DNA of 64,000 nt from Sinorhizobium glycinis (GTDB lineage Bacteria; Pseudomonadota; Alphaproteobacteria; Rhizobiales; Rhizobiaceae). Where the stretch lies: assembly GCF_001651865.1 (NCBI RefSeq), contig NZ_LPUX01000068.1, positions 124,001 to 188,000 of the forward strand. The letters are read 5' to 3'. This document shows, piece by piece, positions 45,422 to 53,437 of the stretch. Position numbers and translations under genes: made by a program. The stretch's first letter is position 1, and the number at the start of each line of letters is the position of its first letter. The notes under the pieces were generated by a model. The model saw nothing but the letters and a program-made list of their open reading frames with translations. It was not told the origin of the DNA and ran no database searches.

Positions 45422-47989
45422 ATGCCCAAATTCTCGCCGTTGAAGAACACCCTGATCTGGCTGGTCGTTCTGGCCGGTTTCGCCTTTGCTTTGCCTAACA
45501 TCGTTCCGAGAGAGCAGCTTGCCGGATGGCCGGCCTGGCTGCCGCATCGGCCGGTGCCGCTCGGCCTCGATCTCAAGGGCGGGTCCGACATCGTGCTCAA
45601 AGTCGACCGCGACAGCGTCGTCGCCGACCGCCTGGAGGCCACGATCGCGGCGATCGCCCAGGCGCTGAGGGACGCCGATATCGGCTATACGGGCCTTTCC
45701 GGCAGTGGCCAGGAAATCCAGTTTCGGCTGCGCGATACATCGAAGGCGTCGGCTGCGCGCGAGGCCCTCAGCGTCCTGACCGCGCCGGTTGAAGCGCCCA
45801 ACCAGGCCGGAAGCGTCCGGGAATTGATCGCCGAGGAAACTCCGGCACAGGAGCCGCTTCGGCTTCGGCTGACCAATGAAGGCATCGATTTCCGGCTGTC
45901 CGCCGCACTCACCCCGGCGATCGAAGCGGTGCGCCGTCGCGTCGGAGAGGTCGGGGCGGTGGAGCCGGTGATCCGGCGCCGCGGCAACGACCGCTTGAGC
46001 ATTCAGATTCCCGGCTTAGACGATCCGCAACGGCTCAAGGACCTCCTGGGCCAGCGCGGCAACGTCGCTTTCCGCTGGCTCGATCCATCGATGCCGCCGC
46101 AGCAGGCCCTCGACACACGGCCGCCCGCCGCATCGGAGGTACTCTATTCGCTGGACGATCCGCCGGTTCCCTATCTCGTCGAAAGGCAGGCCTTCGCCTC
46201 CGCCCGGGACTTCGCCGATGCGCAACCCGGGCTTAATCCGAAGACCGGTGAGCCCGTCGTCGATATAAAGCTGACGGCCGACGCGTCCCAGCGGCTCGTG
46301 TCGCTGTTGCAATCCGCTTCCAGGCGACAATTCGCCATCGTGCTCGACGGACAGGTGGTCTCGACGCCCGCGCTTGGCGACGTCATTGAAGGCGATATGG
46401 TGAGGCTCTCCGGCGACTTGTCGGAGGAGGGCGCAGAAAATCTCGCCGCTCTGCTGCGAGCCGGGCCGCTTCCCGCCTCGCTGACGGTCATCGAAGAGCG
46501 CACTGTCGGCCCGGAAGTCGGAACGGACGCCATTGCGAACGGCCTTGCGGCCGGAGTGGTCGCAGCAGCCGCGGTCGCCGCCTGCATGGTCGGGTTCTAC
46601 GGCTTCTTCGGCCTTGTCGCGGTGATTGCGGTGATCGTCAATGTCGTGCTCATCGTCGCGGTGCTGTCACTCCTGGGAATCACGCTCACGTTGCCGGGGA
46701 TCGCAGGGATCATTCTCACGATCGGGGTCGCGGTCGATTCGAATGTGCTCATCTACGAGCGGCTGCGAGAGGAGGCGCGCATCAGCAGCGAACCCCTGCG
46801 CAAAGCGCTCGACAACGGCTTTTCGCGCGTATTGAGGAGCATAGTCGACGCGAACCTGACGATGCTGATTGCGGGCGCCATACTTTTCCTGCTGGGCACC
46901 GGGGCGATCAGAGGATTTGCGGCGACGCTTGCGATCGGCAGCGTAACCACCATCCTGACGGCGCACAGCCTGACGCGCCGGCTTATCCGCGGATGGTATC
47001 GCCGCCGCCGGCCGAAACATCTGCCAAGGGGCATTCGCACAGGCTTCTTTGCCGAGGCCGATATCCGCTTCATGGCGCTGCGCAACCCGGTCTTCGTCCT
47101 GATGGCGTCGCTCTCGCTCGCTTCGCTCGTCTTGCTTGTGAGCCTCGGCCTCAACATGGGTGCCGACTTCAAGGGCGGTTCTCTCCTGGAACTCCGGGCA
47201 AAGCAAGGCACTGCCGACGTCGCGGACCTCCGCGCCCGCCTTGACGAGCTGAACCTCGCGGAGGTTCAGCTTCAGGAACTCGGCTCGGCGCGGGATATCC
47301 TGCTGCGTATCCCTTCACAGGAGGCGGGCGACAACGCCGATCAGACCGCAATGGGGCTGGTTCGCGCCGAACTCGAGGACGACTACACCTTCCGCCGAGT
47401 CGAGGTCGTCGGCCCGGCGGTTTCCGGAGAACTGACCCGCGCCGGCACGCTCGCCGTCGCCGCGGCGATACTCGCCATCATCCTGTATGTCTGGCTGCGC
47501 TTCGATTGGAAGTTTGCTGCCGGCGCCGTCATCACCACGCTGCACGACGTGCTGCTGACGATGGGCTTCCTGGTGCTGACCGGAATCGAATTCAATCTCG
47601 CCAGCCTCGCTGCGCTTCTGACGATCGTCTGCTACTCGCTGAACGATACGATGGTGATTTACGACCGCGTCCGGGAGAACCTGGCGCGCTATCAGCGGAT
47701 GTCGCTTTCGGTATTGATCGACACATCGATCAACCAGACCCTGTCGCGTACCGTGCTCACCGCCATGACGACGGCACTGGCCCTCGTTGCGCTTTACCTG
47801 TTCGGCGAAAGTCGCCTCGTGCAGTCCTTCAGCGCCACGCTCCTCTTCGGCGTTGTCATCGGGACGATTTCGTCGATCTATATCGCGGGGCCGGTGCTCA
47901 TTCTCTTCAACCGCCGAAACAATCGCCTCGGCGGGGCGTTGGGAGGACGCGGAACGACGACGCAGGACACCGCAACGGGTGCGGCCTGA
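45422..47989 (+). CDS. secDF: SecDF, fused protein-export membrane protein
   Basis: Proton-driven factor that pulls exported proteins through the Sec channel. Here secD and secF are one 855-residue gene: SecD at about 1-500 with LGLDLKGGSDIVLKV near 46-60 and VAVDSNVLIYERLREE near 438-453, SecF at about 540-855 with GADFKGGSLLEL and SLNDTMVIYDRVREN. Twelve membrane segments are expected. A fused form is normal in some rhizobia. The stop overlaps the next gene's start by one base (TGATG). Confidence 0.96.
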   Translation: MPKFSPLKNTLIWLVVLAGFAFALPNIVPREQLAGWPAWLPHRPVPLGLDLKGGSDIVLKVDRDSVVADRLEATIAAIAQALRDADIGYTGLSGSGQEIQFRLRDTSKASAAREALSVLTAPVEAPNQAGSVRELIAEETPAQEPLRLRLTNEGIDFRLSAALTPAIEAVRRRVGEVGAVEPVIRRRGNDRLSIQIPGLDDPQRLKDLLGQRGNVAFRWLDPSMPPQQALDTRPPAASEVLYSLDDPPVPYLVERQAFASARDFADAQPGLNPKTGEPVVDIKLTADASQRLVSLLQSASRRQFAIVLDGQVVSTPALGDVIEGDMVRLSGDLSEEGAENLAALLRAGPLPASLTVIEERTVGPEVGTDAIANGLAAGVVAAAAVAACMVGFYGFFGLVAVIAVIVNVVLIVAVLSLLGITLTLPGIAGIILTIGVAVDSNVLIYERLREEARISSEPLRKALDNGFSRVLRSIVDANLTMLIAGAILFLLGTGAIRGFAATLAIGSVTTILTAHSLTRRLIRGWYRRRRPKHLPRGIRTGFFAEADIRFMALRNPVFVLMASLSLASLVLLVSLGLNMGADFKGGSLLELRAKQGTADVADLRARLDELNLAEVQLQELGSARDILLRIPSQEAGDNADQTAMGLVRAELEDDYTFRRVEVVGPAVSGELTRAGTLAVAAAILAIILYVWLRFDWKFAAGAVITTLHDVLLTMGFLVLTGIEFNLASLAALLTIVCYSLNDTMVIYDRVRENLARYQRMSLSVLIDTSINQTLSRTVLTAMTTALALVALYLFGESRLVQSFSATLLFGVVIGTISSIYIAGPVLILFNRRNNRLGGALGGRGTTTQDTATGAA

Positions 47990-48375
47990 TGGCAAAGGGA
48001 ATCGAAATGCGCGAAGCGCACTTCCCGGGACGTGCGCCGATCGACGCCTACGGCAACGGCGGCTTTCGCTTCGCCGACATGTCGCACCGCGGATCGGTGC
48101 TGATGTTGCCATCCGGCATCTATGGCTGGGACGTTGCCGAGGGCGACCCGCTGACGATCGAGAAGTTCCGGCGCGTGCTTGACGAAGCGCAAGCGATCGA
48201 GGTCCTGCTTGTCGGAACCGGGCGTGAAATCAGACCCTTGCCGGCAGATCTGAAAGCAACATTGAGAGCCGCCAATATCTCGTCCGATCCGATGAATACC
48301 GGCGCAGCGGTCCGCACCTACAACGTCATGCTGGCAGAATCACGCGCCGTCGCCGCAGCACTGATTGCGGTGTGA
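47989..48375 (+). CDS. Mth938/DUF498-domain protein, NDUFAF3-like
   Basis: A 128-residue protein of the DUF498/Mth938 fold, the family of the mitochondrial complex I assembly factor NDUFAF3. Visible landmarks are GNGGFRFADMSHRGSVLMLPSG-type strands near 20-40, EVLLVGTGREIRPLPADL near 73-90 and NTGAAVRTYNVMLAESRAV near 105-123. It overlaps secDF by one base and the next gene by four, so all three are co-translated. A role in complex I or membrane-protein assembly is inferred from the family and the position. Confidence 0.85.
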   Translation: MAKGIEMREAHFPGRAPIDAYGNGGFRFADMSHRGSVLMLPSGIYGWDVAEGDPLTIEKFRRVLDEAQAIEVLLVGTGREIRPLPADLKATLRAANISSDPMNTGAAVRTYNVMLAESRAVAAALIAV

Positions 48376-49238
48376 CCGATTATCGAAGGAATCCCAGCGT
48401 GCAAGAGCCCGATGCCCAGATCCTCGCGACTCTGCGGGATACCGATCGCGATCGCTACCTTGCATGCCTGCTCGCCCCCCCGGAAAAACGGCATTCACTT
48501 GCCAGTCTCTACGCCTTCCACGCCGAGATTGCCCGCATTCGCGACGTGGTACACGAGCCGCTCCCCGGCGAAATTCGGCTGCAATGGTGGCGTGACCTGC
48601 TGGAAAACCGATCGGGGGGTGAGGGCCACCCGCTGGCGGGGGCGCTCCTCGGCAGCATTGACGAGCATCGTCTGCCCGTTGGCGTTCTGCAGAACATGAT
48701 CGACGCGCGGCTTTTCGATCTCTACGACGATCCGATGGAGGACACGACGGCGCTAGAGGGCTATGCGGGCGAGACGGCGTCCGCACTCATTCAGCTTGCC
48801 TCATTGATTCTCGACCCGACGAGTGCTGCACAGTCTGCGGATGCTGCCGGCCACGCCGGCGTCGCGCAGACGATCGCCGGCCTGTTGCTGCTCCTGCCGA
48901 TCCATTCCCGGCGGGGCCAGGTTTATTTTCCCACCGACCTTCTGCGCGCGACCGGGCTCGACAGGGAGATGCTGCTTGACGGGCGCGACGAGGCCGCGAT
49001 CGGCAGGGCCGTTCGCGCGCTCTGCGGGCTCGGCCGGGATCACCTCGCCAAGGCGCGCAACAGTTTGAATTCAATCTCTCCTAAGAATTTCCCGGCCTTC
49101 ATCCCCGTCGCTCTCGCCGAGCCGGTGTTCGATCGTGCCGAGGCTGCCGGAGCCCGGATCCTCAAGCACTCGATCCAGCCGCCCCAGTGGCAACGGCAAT
49201 GGCGGATGTGGCGCGCAAGCCGCCGCCGCCGTTTCTGA
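48372..49238 (+). CDS. Squalene/phytoene synthase-like protein, NDUFAF6-like
   Basis: A 288-residue protein of the trans-isoprenyl diphosphate synthase fold. The first Asp-rich catalytic motif of true phytoene synthases (DxxxD) is replaced by FHAEIARI near 39-46, and the second is also altered (GQVYFPTDLL), so it is probably not an enzyme of carotenoid or hopanoid synthesis. This resembles NDUFAF6, a complex I assembly factor. The GTG at 48372 overlaps the preceding gene (GTGA). It lies third in the secDF-DUF498 run. Confidence 0.85.
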   Translation: MTDYRRNPSVQEPDAQILATLRDTDRDRYLACLLAPPEKRHSLASLYAFHAEIARIRDVVHEPLPGEIRLQWWRDLLENRSGGEGHPLAGALLGSIDEHRLPVGVLQNMIDARLFDLYDDPMEDTTALEGYAGETASALIQLASLILDPTSAAQSADAAGHAGVAQTIAGLLLLLPIHSRRGQVYFPTDLLRATGLDREMLLDGRDEAAIGRAVRALCGLGRDHLAKARNSLNSISPKNFPAFIPVALAEPVFDRAEAAGARILKHSIQPPQWQRQWRMWRASRRRRF

Positions 49239-49323
49239 CGGATGTCCCTGTTCAAGCTGGCGCAAGCCTCGAGCGATAAAGATTGAGCCTCACGGAATTC
49301 TGTCGTCCGAAAGGGACGGATAT

Positions 49324-49788
49324 ATGCTCTGGTTGATGCTCATCGCTCTGATTGCGGTCGTCGGTGCGTTCTATGTCTGGATGAATGCGCGCGCCGAGCG
49401 CGACGCCGACAACCCCGACACAGGTTCCGCGATGGTCGAGTTTGGCCGCGCCTTTCCCGATGAGGCAATCCGCGCACTGCATTCGACCATTGACGGCAAG
49501 GCCATTTTTCTTCGTCTGCATCACGGCAAGGCTGGCTTCATCCAGTCGCACGGCACGCACTATGTATGCCACGTGATTCATCCCGGTAAGCTGCGGGTGA
49601 ACAACTCCGAAAGCGGGCAGGGGCTAATCGTCCATTTCCCGGATTTCGCCTATCTGGACAATAACTTCGAATTTCGAATGGCCGCCGAGGCGGCCGAGGT
49701 CTCGCTCTGGCTGCTCGGCAGCTTCAACCCGAAATCCGAGATCGACGCACCGGCGGAAGGCAGTGCGGCGGCTGGGACGATCGACTGA
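49324..49788 (+). CDS. Membrane-anchored protein of unknown function
   Basis: A 154-residue protein with one N-terminal membrane helix (MLWLMLIALIAVVGAFYVWM, 1-20) and a soluble C-terminal part I do not recognise, with AIFLRLHHGKAGFIQSHGTH near 60-79 and a hydrophobic LIVHFPDFAYLDNNFEF. It follows the NDUFAF6-like gene by 85 bases in the same direction and its stop lies 5 bases from the convergent trmFO. ATG 49324 was chosen since the open frame upstream overlaps the previous gene. Confidence 0.78.
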   Translation: MLWLMLIALIAVVGAFYVWMNARAERDADNPDTGSAMVEFGRAFPDEAIRALHSTIDGKAIFLRLHHGKAGFIQSHGTHYVCHVIHPGKLRVNNSESGQGLIVHFPDFAYLDNNFEFRMAAEAAEVSLWLLGSFNPKSEIDAPAEGSAAAGTID

Positions 49789-49793
49789 AACGC

Positions 49794-51215
49794 TTATGCG
49801 GTCTCGCGACCGAGCCAGTCGGCGCAGTCACCGAGCGCTCGTGCCGCCGTCGCCTGCTTCTTGGCGAGCGCCTTTTCCTTGCCGCGGAAGCGTTTGGCGC
49901 CTTCAGGCCTGGTGAGGGCGCCCGGCTCCAGCGGCGGAAAGAGGCCGAAATTGATGTTCATCGGCTGGAACGAGCGCTTGCCGGGCTCGTCGTCGGAAAC
50001 GATGTGCCCGCCGGTGATGTGATTGAGGAGCGCGCCGAAGGCCGTCGTGGCCGGCGGCAGCGACGGCGCTTCGCCCTTGCGCTCGGCAGCGGCAAACCGC
50101 CCGGCGAGAAGCCCGACGCTGGCACTTTCCACGTAGCCCTCACAGCCGGTGATCTGGCCGGCAAAGCGAAGACCGGGGCGGGATTTCAGCGTCAGCGAAT
50201 GGTCTAGAAGAGTCGGCGAGTTGATATAGGTGTTTCGGTGCAGGCCCCCGAGCCTGGCGAATTCGGCGTTCTCGAGGCCCGGGATCATCCGGAAGACGTC
50301 CGTCTGGGCGCCGTATTTCAGCTTGGTCTGGAAGCCCACCATGTTGTAGAGCGTGCCCAGTGCATTGTCCTGGCGCAGCTGCACGACGGCGTAGGGCTTC
50401 ACCGAAGGGTTATGGGCATTGGTGAGCCCCATTGGCTTCATCGGGCCGTGACGCAGCGTCTCGCGGCCGCGTTCCGCCATGACCTCGATCGGCAGGCAGC
50501 CATCGAAATAAGGCGTGCCTTCCCATTCCTTGAAGCCGGTCTTGTCGCTGGCAATCAGCGCATCGACGAAGGCGTTGTACTGCTCCTCCGTCATCGGGCA
50601 GTTGATATAGTCCTTGCCCGTGCCGCCGGGGCCGACCTTGTCGTAGCGCGACTGGTGCCAGCAAATATCCATGTCGATCGTCTCGGTGTAGACGATCGGC
50701 GCTATGGCATCGAAGAAGGCGAGCGCGTCGGCGCCGGTTTCGCGGCGAATCGCCTCGGCGAGAGCGGGAGCGGTCAGCGGACCGGTGGCGACGATCGCGA
50801 GGTCCCATTCGCTCGGCGGCAGATCACTGATTTCCTCCCGGACCAGAGAGATCAGCGGGTGGCTTTCGATCTGAGCGCTGACCGCCTGCGAGAAGCCGTC
50901 CCGATCGACCGCAAGCGCGCCGCCGGCCGGCACCTGGTTGCGATCGGCGGCCTGCATGATGAGCGAGCCCGCCAGGCGCATTTCCGCATGCAGCACGCCA
51001 ACGGCATTGCTGGTTGCGTCGTCGGAGCGGAAGGAGTTGGAGCAGACGAGTTCGGCGAGACCGTCGGTCTTGTGCGCGTCGGTGCCGCGCACGCCGCGCA
51101 TCTCGTGCAGAATGACCGGCACGCCTGCCTCGGCGATCTGCCAGGCGGCCTCCGAGCCGGCAAGCCCGCCGCCGATGACGTGGATGGGCGAATAGGGAGA
51201 GGTAGTCTTGTTCAT
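49794..51215 (-). CDS. trmFO: TrmFO, folate- and FAD-dependent tRNA (uracil-54) methyltransferase
   Basis: Methylates U54 of tRNA to ribothymidine using methylenetetrahydrofolate. The 473-residue protein has the FAD-binding motif [20 protein letters not shown] at about 11-30, [12 protein letters not shown] with the active-site Cys near 56, and [20 protein letters not shown] near the C-terminus. Most proteobacteria use TrmA instead; TrmFO is usual in rhizobia. It is downstream of a DUF1127 gene on the same strand, separated by a terminator. Confidence 0.96.
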   Translation of the reverse strand: MNKTTSPYSPIHVIGGGLAGSEAAWQIAEAGVPVILHEMRGVRGTDAHKTDGLAELVCSNSFRSDDATSNAVGVLHAEMRLAGSLIMQAADRNQVPAGGALAVDRDGFSQAVSAQIESHPLISLVREEISDLPPSEWDLAIVATGPLTAPALAEAIRRETGADALAFFDAIAPIVYTETIDMDICWHQSRYDKVGPGGTGKDYINCPMTEEQYNAFVDALIASDKTGFKEWEGTPYFDGCLPIEVMAERGRETLRHGPMKPMGLTNAHNPSVKPYAVVQLRQDNALGTLYNMVGFQTKLKYGAQTDVFRMIPGLENAEFARLGGLHRNTYINSPTLLDHSLTLKSRPGLRFAGQITGCEGYVESASVGLLAGRFAAAERKGEAPSLPPATTAFGALLNHITGGHIVSDDEPGKRSFQPMNINFGLFPPLEPGALTRPEGAKRFRGKEKALAKKQATAARALGDCADWLGRETA

Positions 51216-51251
51216 GCGCGGCTTCCTACCACAGCCATCCCGCGCTTCCAA

Positions 51252-51276
51252 CAAAAACGGCGCCCGCGGGCGCCGT
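51252..51276 (-). terminator. Terminator after the first DUF1127 gene
   Basis: Perfect 9-bp stem ACGGCGCCC / GGGCGCCGT; on the minus strand it is followed by TTTTTGT. Confidence 0.85.
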
Positions 51277-51301
51277 CTTTGAAGTAGAGGTCTCGTTCCG
51301 C

Positions 51302-51445
51302 TTAGCGGAAGGAGCGAGCCGCGATGTTGCGGATATCGTAGCGGGTGATGCCGATATCGCTCAGCGCGTGGTTGGACAGGCCGCCGAGTTCGGCGACAGT
51401 GCGGCGGTAATTGATCCAGCTTTTTGCAAGACGAATGGGGTTCAT
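51302..51445 (-). CDS. DUF1127 small protein A
   Basis: 47-residue basic protein of the DUF1127 family: [20 protein letters not shown] then [24 protein letters not shown]. Family members are small arginine-rich proteins that are abundant under stress in rhizobia, and some bind RNA. ATG 51445 follows GAGGAAA; the frame is open far upstream but the conserved start is here. A second copy lies 412 bases upstream on the same strand, and the two share the YRRT/YRQT, LSDIG/LNDLG and R-D-I core. Confidence 0.9.
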   Translation of the reverse strand: MNPIRLAKSWINYRRTVAELGGLSNHALSDIGITRYDIRNIAARSFR

Positions 51446-51540
51446 GGTCGTTTTCCTCAGATCGGTTTGTCGCGACAGCGTTTTGTCTGCGTCGTTGAGG
51501 TTCTTATACGCTTGTCTAATTGGAAGGTGGAGTGCAAAGA

Positions 51541-51561
51541 AAATGCATCTGCTATGCATTT
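51541..51561. promoter_or_regulatory. Inverted repeat AAATGCAT-CTGCT-ATGCATTT
   Basis: Perfect 8+5+8 repeat, flanked by further near-symmetrical GTGCA sequence, 96 bases before the first DUF1127 gene. Candidate operator for that gene; regulator unknown. Confidence 0.4.
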
Positions 51562-51801
51562 GTGCACTGCATCGATGATTTGCTGTGCAGTGGATCGGCG
51601 GAGCCCGAAAATGCATCATCTTTCAAGCGGCGGTTACCGCCAATCCTGTCGCTGTAGCGCGTTGTTTCGCCGCGGTTTTCACGGACACTGCGCTTGGGAC
51701 GCGGGCTGTTCGAACAAGGCTTCTCGGTCGGCTATCTTGCGGTGCGAAATGGGTGTGCCGAACGGACTAACTTCAAGGAGACATGCAGCAGGCAGGCAAA
51801 C

Positions 51802-51835
51802 GAAAAACGCCCTCCGGGCGAGGCCGGAGGGCGTT
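51802..51835 (-). terminator. Terminator after the second DUF1127 gene
   Basis: Perfect 12-bp stem AACGCCCTCCGG / CCGGAGGGCGTT with a 6-base loop; the minus-strand transcript then has TTTTTCG. Confidence 0.88.
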
Positions 51836-51857
51836 ACAAAGAGCAGCTATCTGTCGC

Positions 51858-52001
51858 TTACTTGACAGCCTTGCGAGCAACGTAGGGAATGTCAGCGCGG
51901 CCGATGCCGAGGTCATTCAGCTCACGGTCGCTCATGCGGCCGAGCTCGTTGCAGGTCTGACGATACTTGCGCCAATTGTTGAAAGAACGTGCGAGGTTCA
52001 T
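51858..52001 (-). CDS. DUF1127 small protein B
   Basis: 47-residue paralogue of the previous gene: MNLARSFNNWRKYRQTCNEL then DRELNDLGIGRADIPYVARKAVK. Same length and architecture: a basic first half and a conserved LGI-R-D-I segment. ATG 52001 is preceded by AGGAATAGG. Each copy has its own terminator, so they are transcribed separately or in a staggered way rather than as one operon. Confidence 0.9.
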   Translation of the reverse strand: MNLARSFNNWRKYRQTCNELGRMSDRELNDLGIGRADIPYVARKAVK

Positions 52002-52241
52002 GATCCTATTCCTTTCAGGGTCGTTCGCCAGCGCTCCATCTCTCTTGCTGGCCATCCATCTTATGGCCAGGAATATAATCGATTTGAGCTCCGAGAACAG
52101 AGACGATGCTGCATCGCACCCATGCAGGTTTTGCAATCCTCTGCCGGCCGTTAATCCAGTCTTAACTTATGGGTTCTGACGGGGCGTGCTGACGCCGCGT
52201 CAGGTGTGGCGGCAAAGATCGAAATGCTGATCGCGAGGCGC

Positions 52242-52365
52242 AAAAAACAACGCCCGCTGGGGGAGGAGATCCAGCGGGCGTTGCCTGTTCTGATTGGCAA
52301 CTGGGAGGAGGAGTGTCGCCAATCCGTATCGGGAGCGCTGGGAGGAGGAGTGCGCTGCCCGATCG
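52242..52365 (-). ncRNA. Alpha-r14-family small RNA, copy 1 (NfeR1-like)
   Basis: On the minus strand the sequence folds into three stem-loops. SL1 has GCAGCGC/GCGCT arms, SL2 has GATTGGCGAC / GTTGCCAATC, and SL3 has CAACGCCCGCTGG / CAGCGGGCGTTG followed by TTTTTT, a terminator. Each loop carries CTCCTCC, complementary to Shine-Dalgarno sequences. This is the plan of the alpha-r14 family, whose best-studied member NfeR1 (Smr14C2) of S. meliloti lies by tig and affects nodulation. Boundaries are estimated; the 5' end is within about 10 bases. Confidence 0.85.
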
Positions 52366-52529
52366 ATGATCTGAAGATAGGCTCGCACCCCTAATTTGTA
52401 TAGGGACACTGCGGAATTGCACATATGCGCCTGTTGCATGACTGGAACGGCTGCCTGGCAGAAATGCTTCAATACTGTGCAACCACGCTCAGCGTGGCCC
52501 CAGAAACGTGAAGAGCGTTCGCAGTCGCG

Positions 52530-52655
52530 AAAACGACCAACGCCCGCCGGGGGAGGAGGTCCGGCGGGCGTCGTTAAGGTGATTGGCAACCGGGAGGAGG
52601 AGTGTTGCCAATCCTATCGAAACAGCGCTGGGAGGAGGAATACGCTGCTTCGAAT
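52530..52655 (-). ncRNA. Alpha-r14-family small RNA, copy 2 (NfeR1-like)
   Basis: Second three-hairpin RNA in the same direction, 164 bases upstream of copy 1. SL2 is a perfect 10-bp stem GATTGGCAAC / GTTGCCAATC and SL3 is ACGCCCGCCGG / CGGCGGGCGT. Loops carry TCCTCCTCCC, CTCCTCCTCCC and CCTCCTCCCC. The terminal U run is weaker than in copy 1 (GGTCGTTTTCG). Clearly a tandem duplicate that has diverged in the stems but kept the loops. Confidence 0.82.
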
Positions 52656-52867
52656 TCCGTCGAGCTTCGGGTCTTTCCGGACGTCCCGGCGGCAGACCAA
52701 CCGCGGGCGGCTTTGTTTCTTCACCGCCGCCTCTTAATATCTTGAATATAGTGGGGCCGAACGCCTTTGTGGTGTGCGATATCAGCATGGAAGATCTGCA
52801 TCTCGCGCAAATCCGCGCTTGCGGGGGGGAGAACTCGCCGCTTCTTGCATCCGCAGGGTGTTGAAAA

Positions 52868-52950
52868 TGGTGCCCGGTGAGGGACTCGAACCCCCATGCT
52901 CTCGCGCTTGGACCTAAACCAAGTGTGTCTACCAATTCCACCAACCGGGC
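52868..52950 (-). tRNA. tRNA-Leu (anticodon UAG)
   Basis: Reads GCCCGGTTGGTGGAATTGG at the 5' end, an anticodon stem CTTGG/CCAAG around loop TTTAGGT (anticodon UAG, for CUA), a short variable arm, a T-arm with GGTTCGAGTCC, and a 7-bp acceptor stem ACCGGGC followed by encoded CCA. Type II tRNA of normal length. Confidence 0.97.
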
Positions 52951-53437
52951 AACGGAGGTGCTTGCGAAGCCTGTAGAACAATGACGGGCATTTTGGCAAG
53001 CCTTTGCGCGGAGACGAACGGGGACGCTCTGCCTTGGCTGACACCTCACGCGGCCGGCGCAGCGCACCGGAAATGCTTGCCATTCGCCGCCTATCGGGTG
53101 TATTTGGCGCCCGTGACACCGCGAAATACACCATGACGTCGTGATGCCCTGTCGAGAGCGACGTGGCGGTCATGACAAGTGATTGGGTTCACTGGCGCGT
53201 CGATCGACATTGCGTGGCGGTGATTTGGTCTGAGACAGGATCAGTCTTCCAATCGCATCGGGTCAATATCCCGGCCAGATGTCGGTATTCGACGGTAAGG
53301 AGGGCGGGCAGAATGCCATTTTGCTTGCAAAACGGCTGCGGAATTGCGTAAAGCCACTCCCGGCAAATGGATCGGCTCAAGTGCTCGCCAGACCTTTCGG
53401 CGCAAGAGCACTGTCAACGTGAAGTGAAGGTTTGAAC
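52951..53437 (+). other. Intergenic region tRNA-Leu to tig
   Basis: A 487-base gap between a minus-strand tRNA and tig. It contains a 36-base imperfect hairpin (53097-53132) and the tig ribosome site GTGAAGTGAAGG. A small frame at 53163-53351 exists but lacks support. Confidence 0.55.
53097..53132. promoter_or_regulatory. Hairpin-forming inverted repeat upstream of tRNA-Leu and tig
   Basis: GGTGTATTTGGCG and CGCGAAATACACC, 13-bp arms with one mismatch around a 10-base loop. There is no T run. It lies about 150 bases upstream of tRNA-Leu and 305 upstream of tig. Confidence 0.4.

Larger units (their letters stand above)
51446..51857 (-). other. Region between the two DUF1127 genes
   Basis: A 412-base gap with an AT-rich palindromic block (51541-51561) and the terminator of the upstream DUF1127 gene (51802-51835). 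I see no further gene. Confidence 0.55.

Noticed and set aside
52242-52655. Repeated GGGAGGAGGAG blocks on the + strand as a possible repeat array or CRISPR
   Set aside because: They are the complement of sRNA loops, lie in hairpins with unequal spacing, and are not direct repeats with unique spacers.
53163-53351. Small frame of 62 codons between tRNA-Leu and tig
   Set aside because: No ribosome site, no recognisable domain and codon usage unlike its neighbours.
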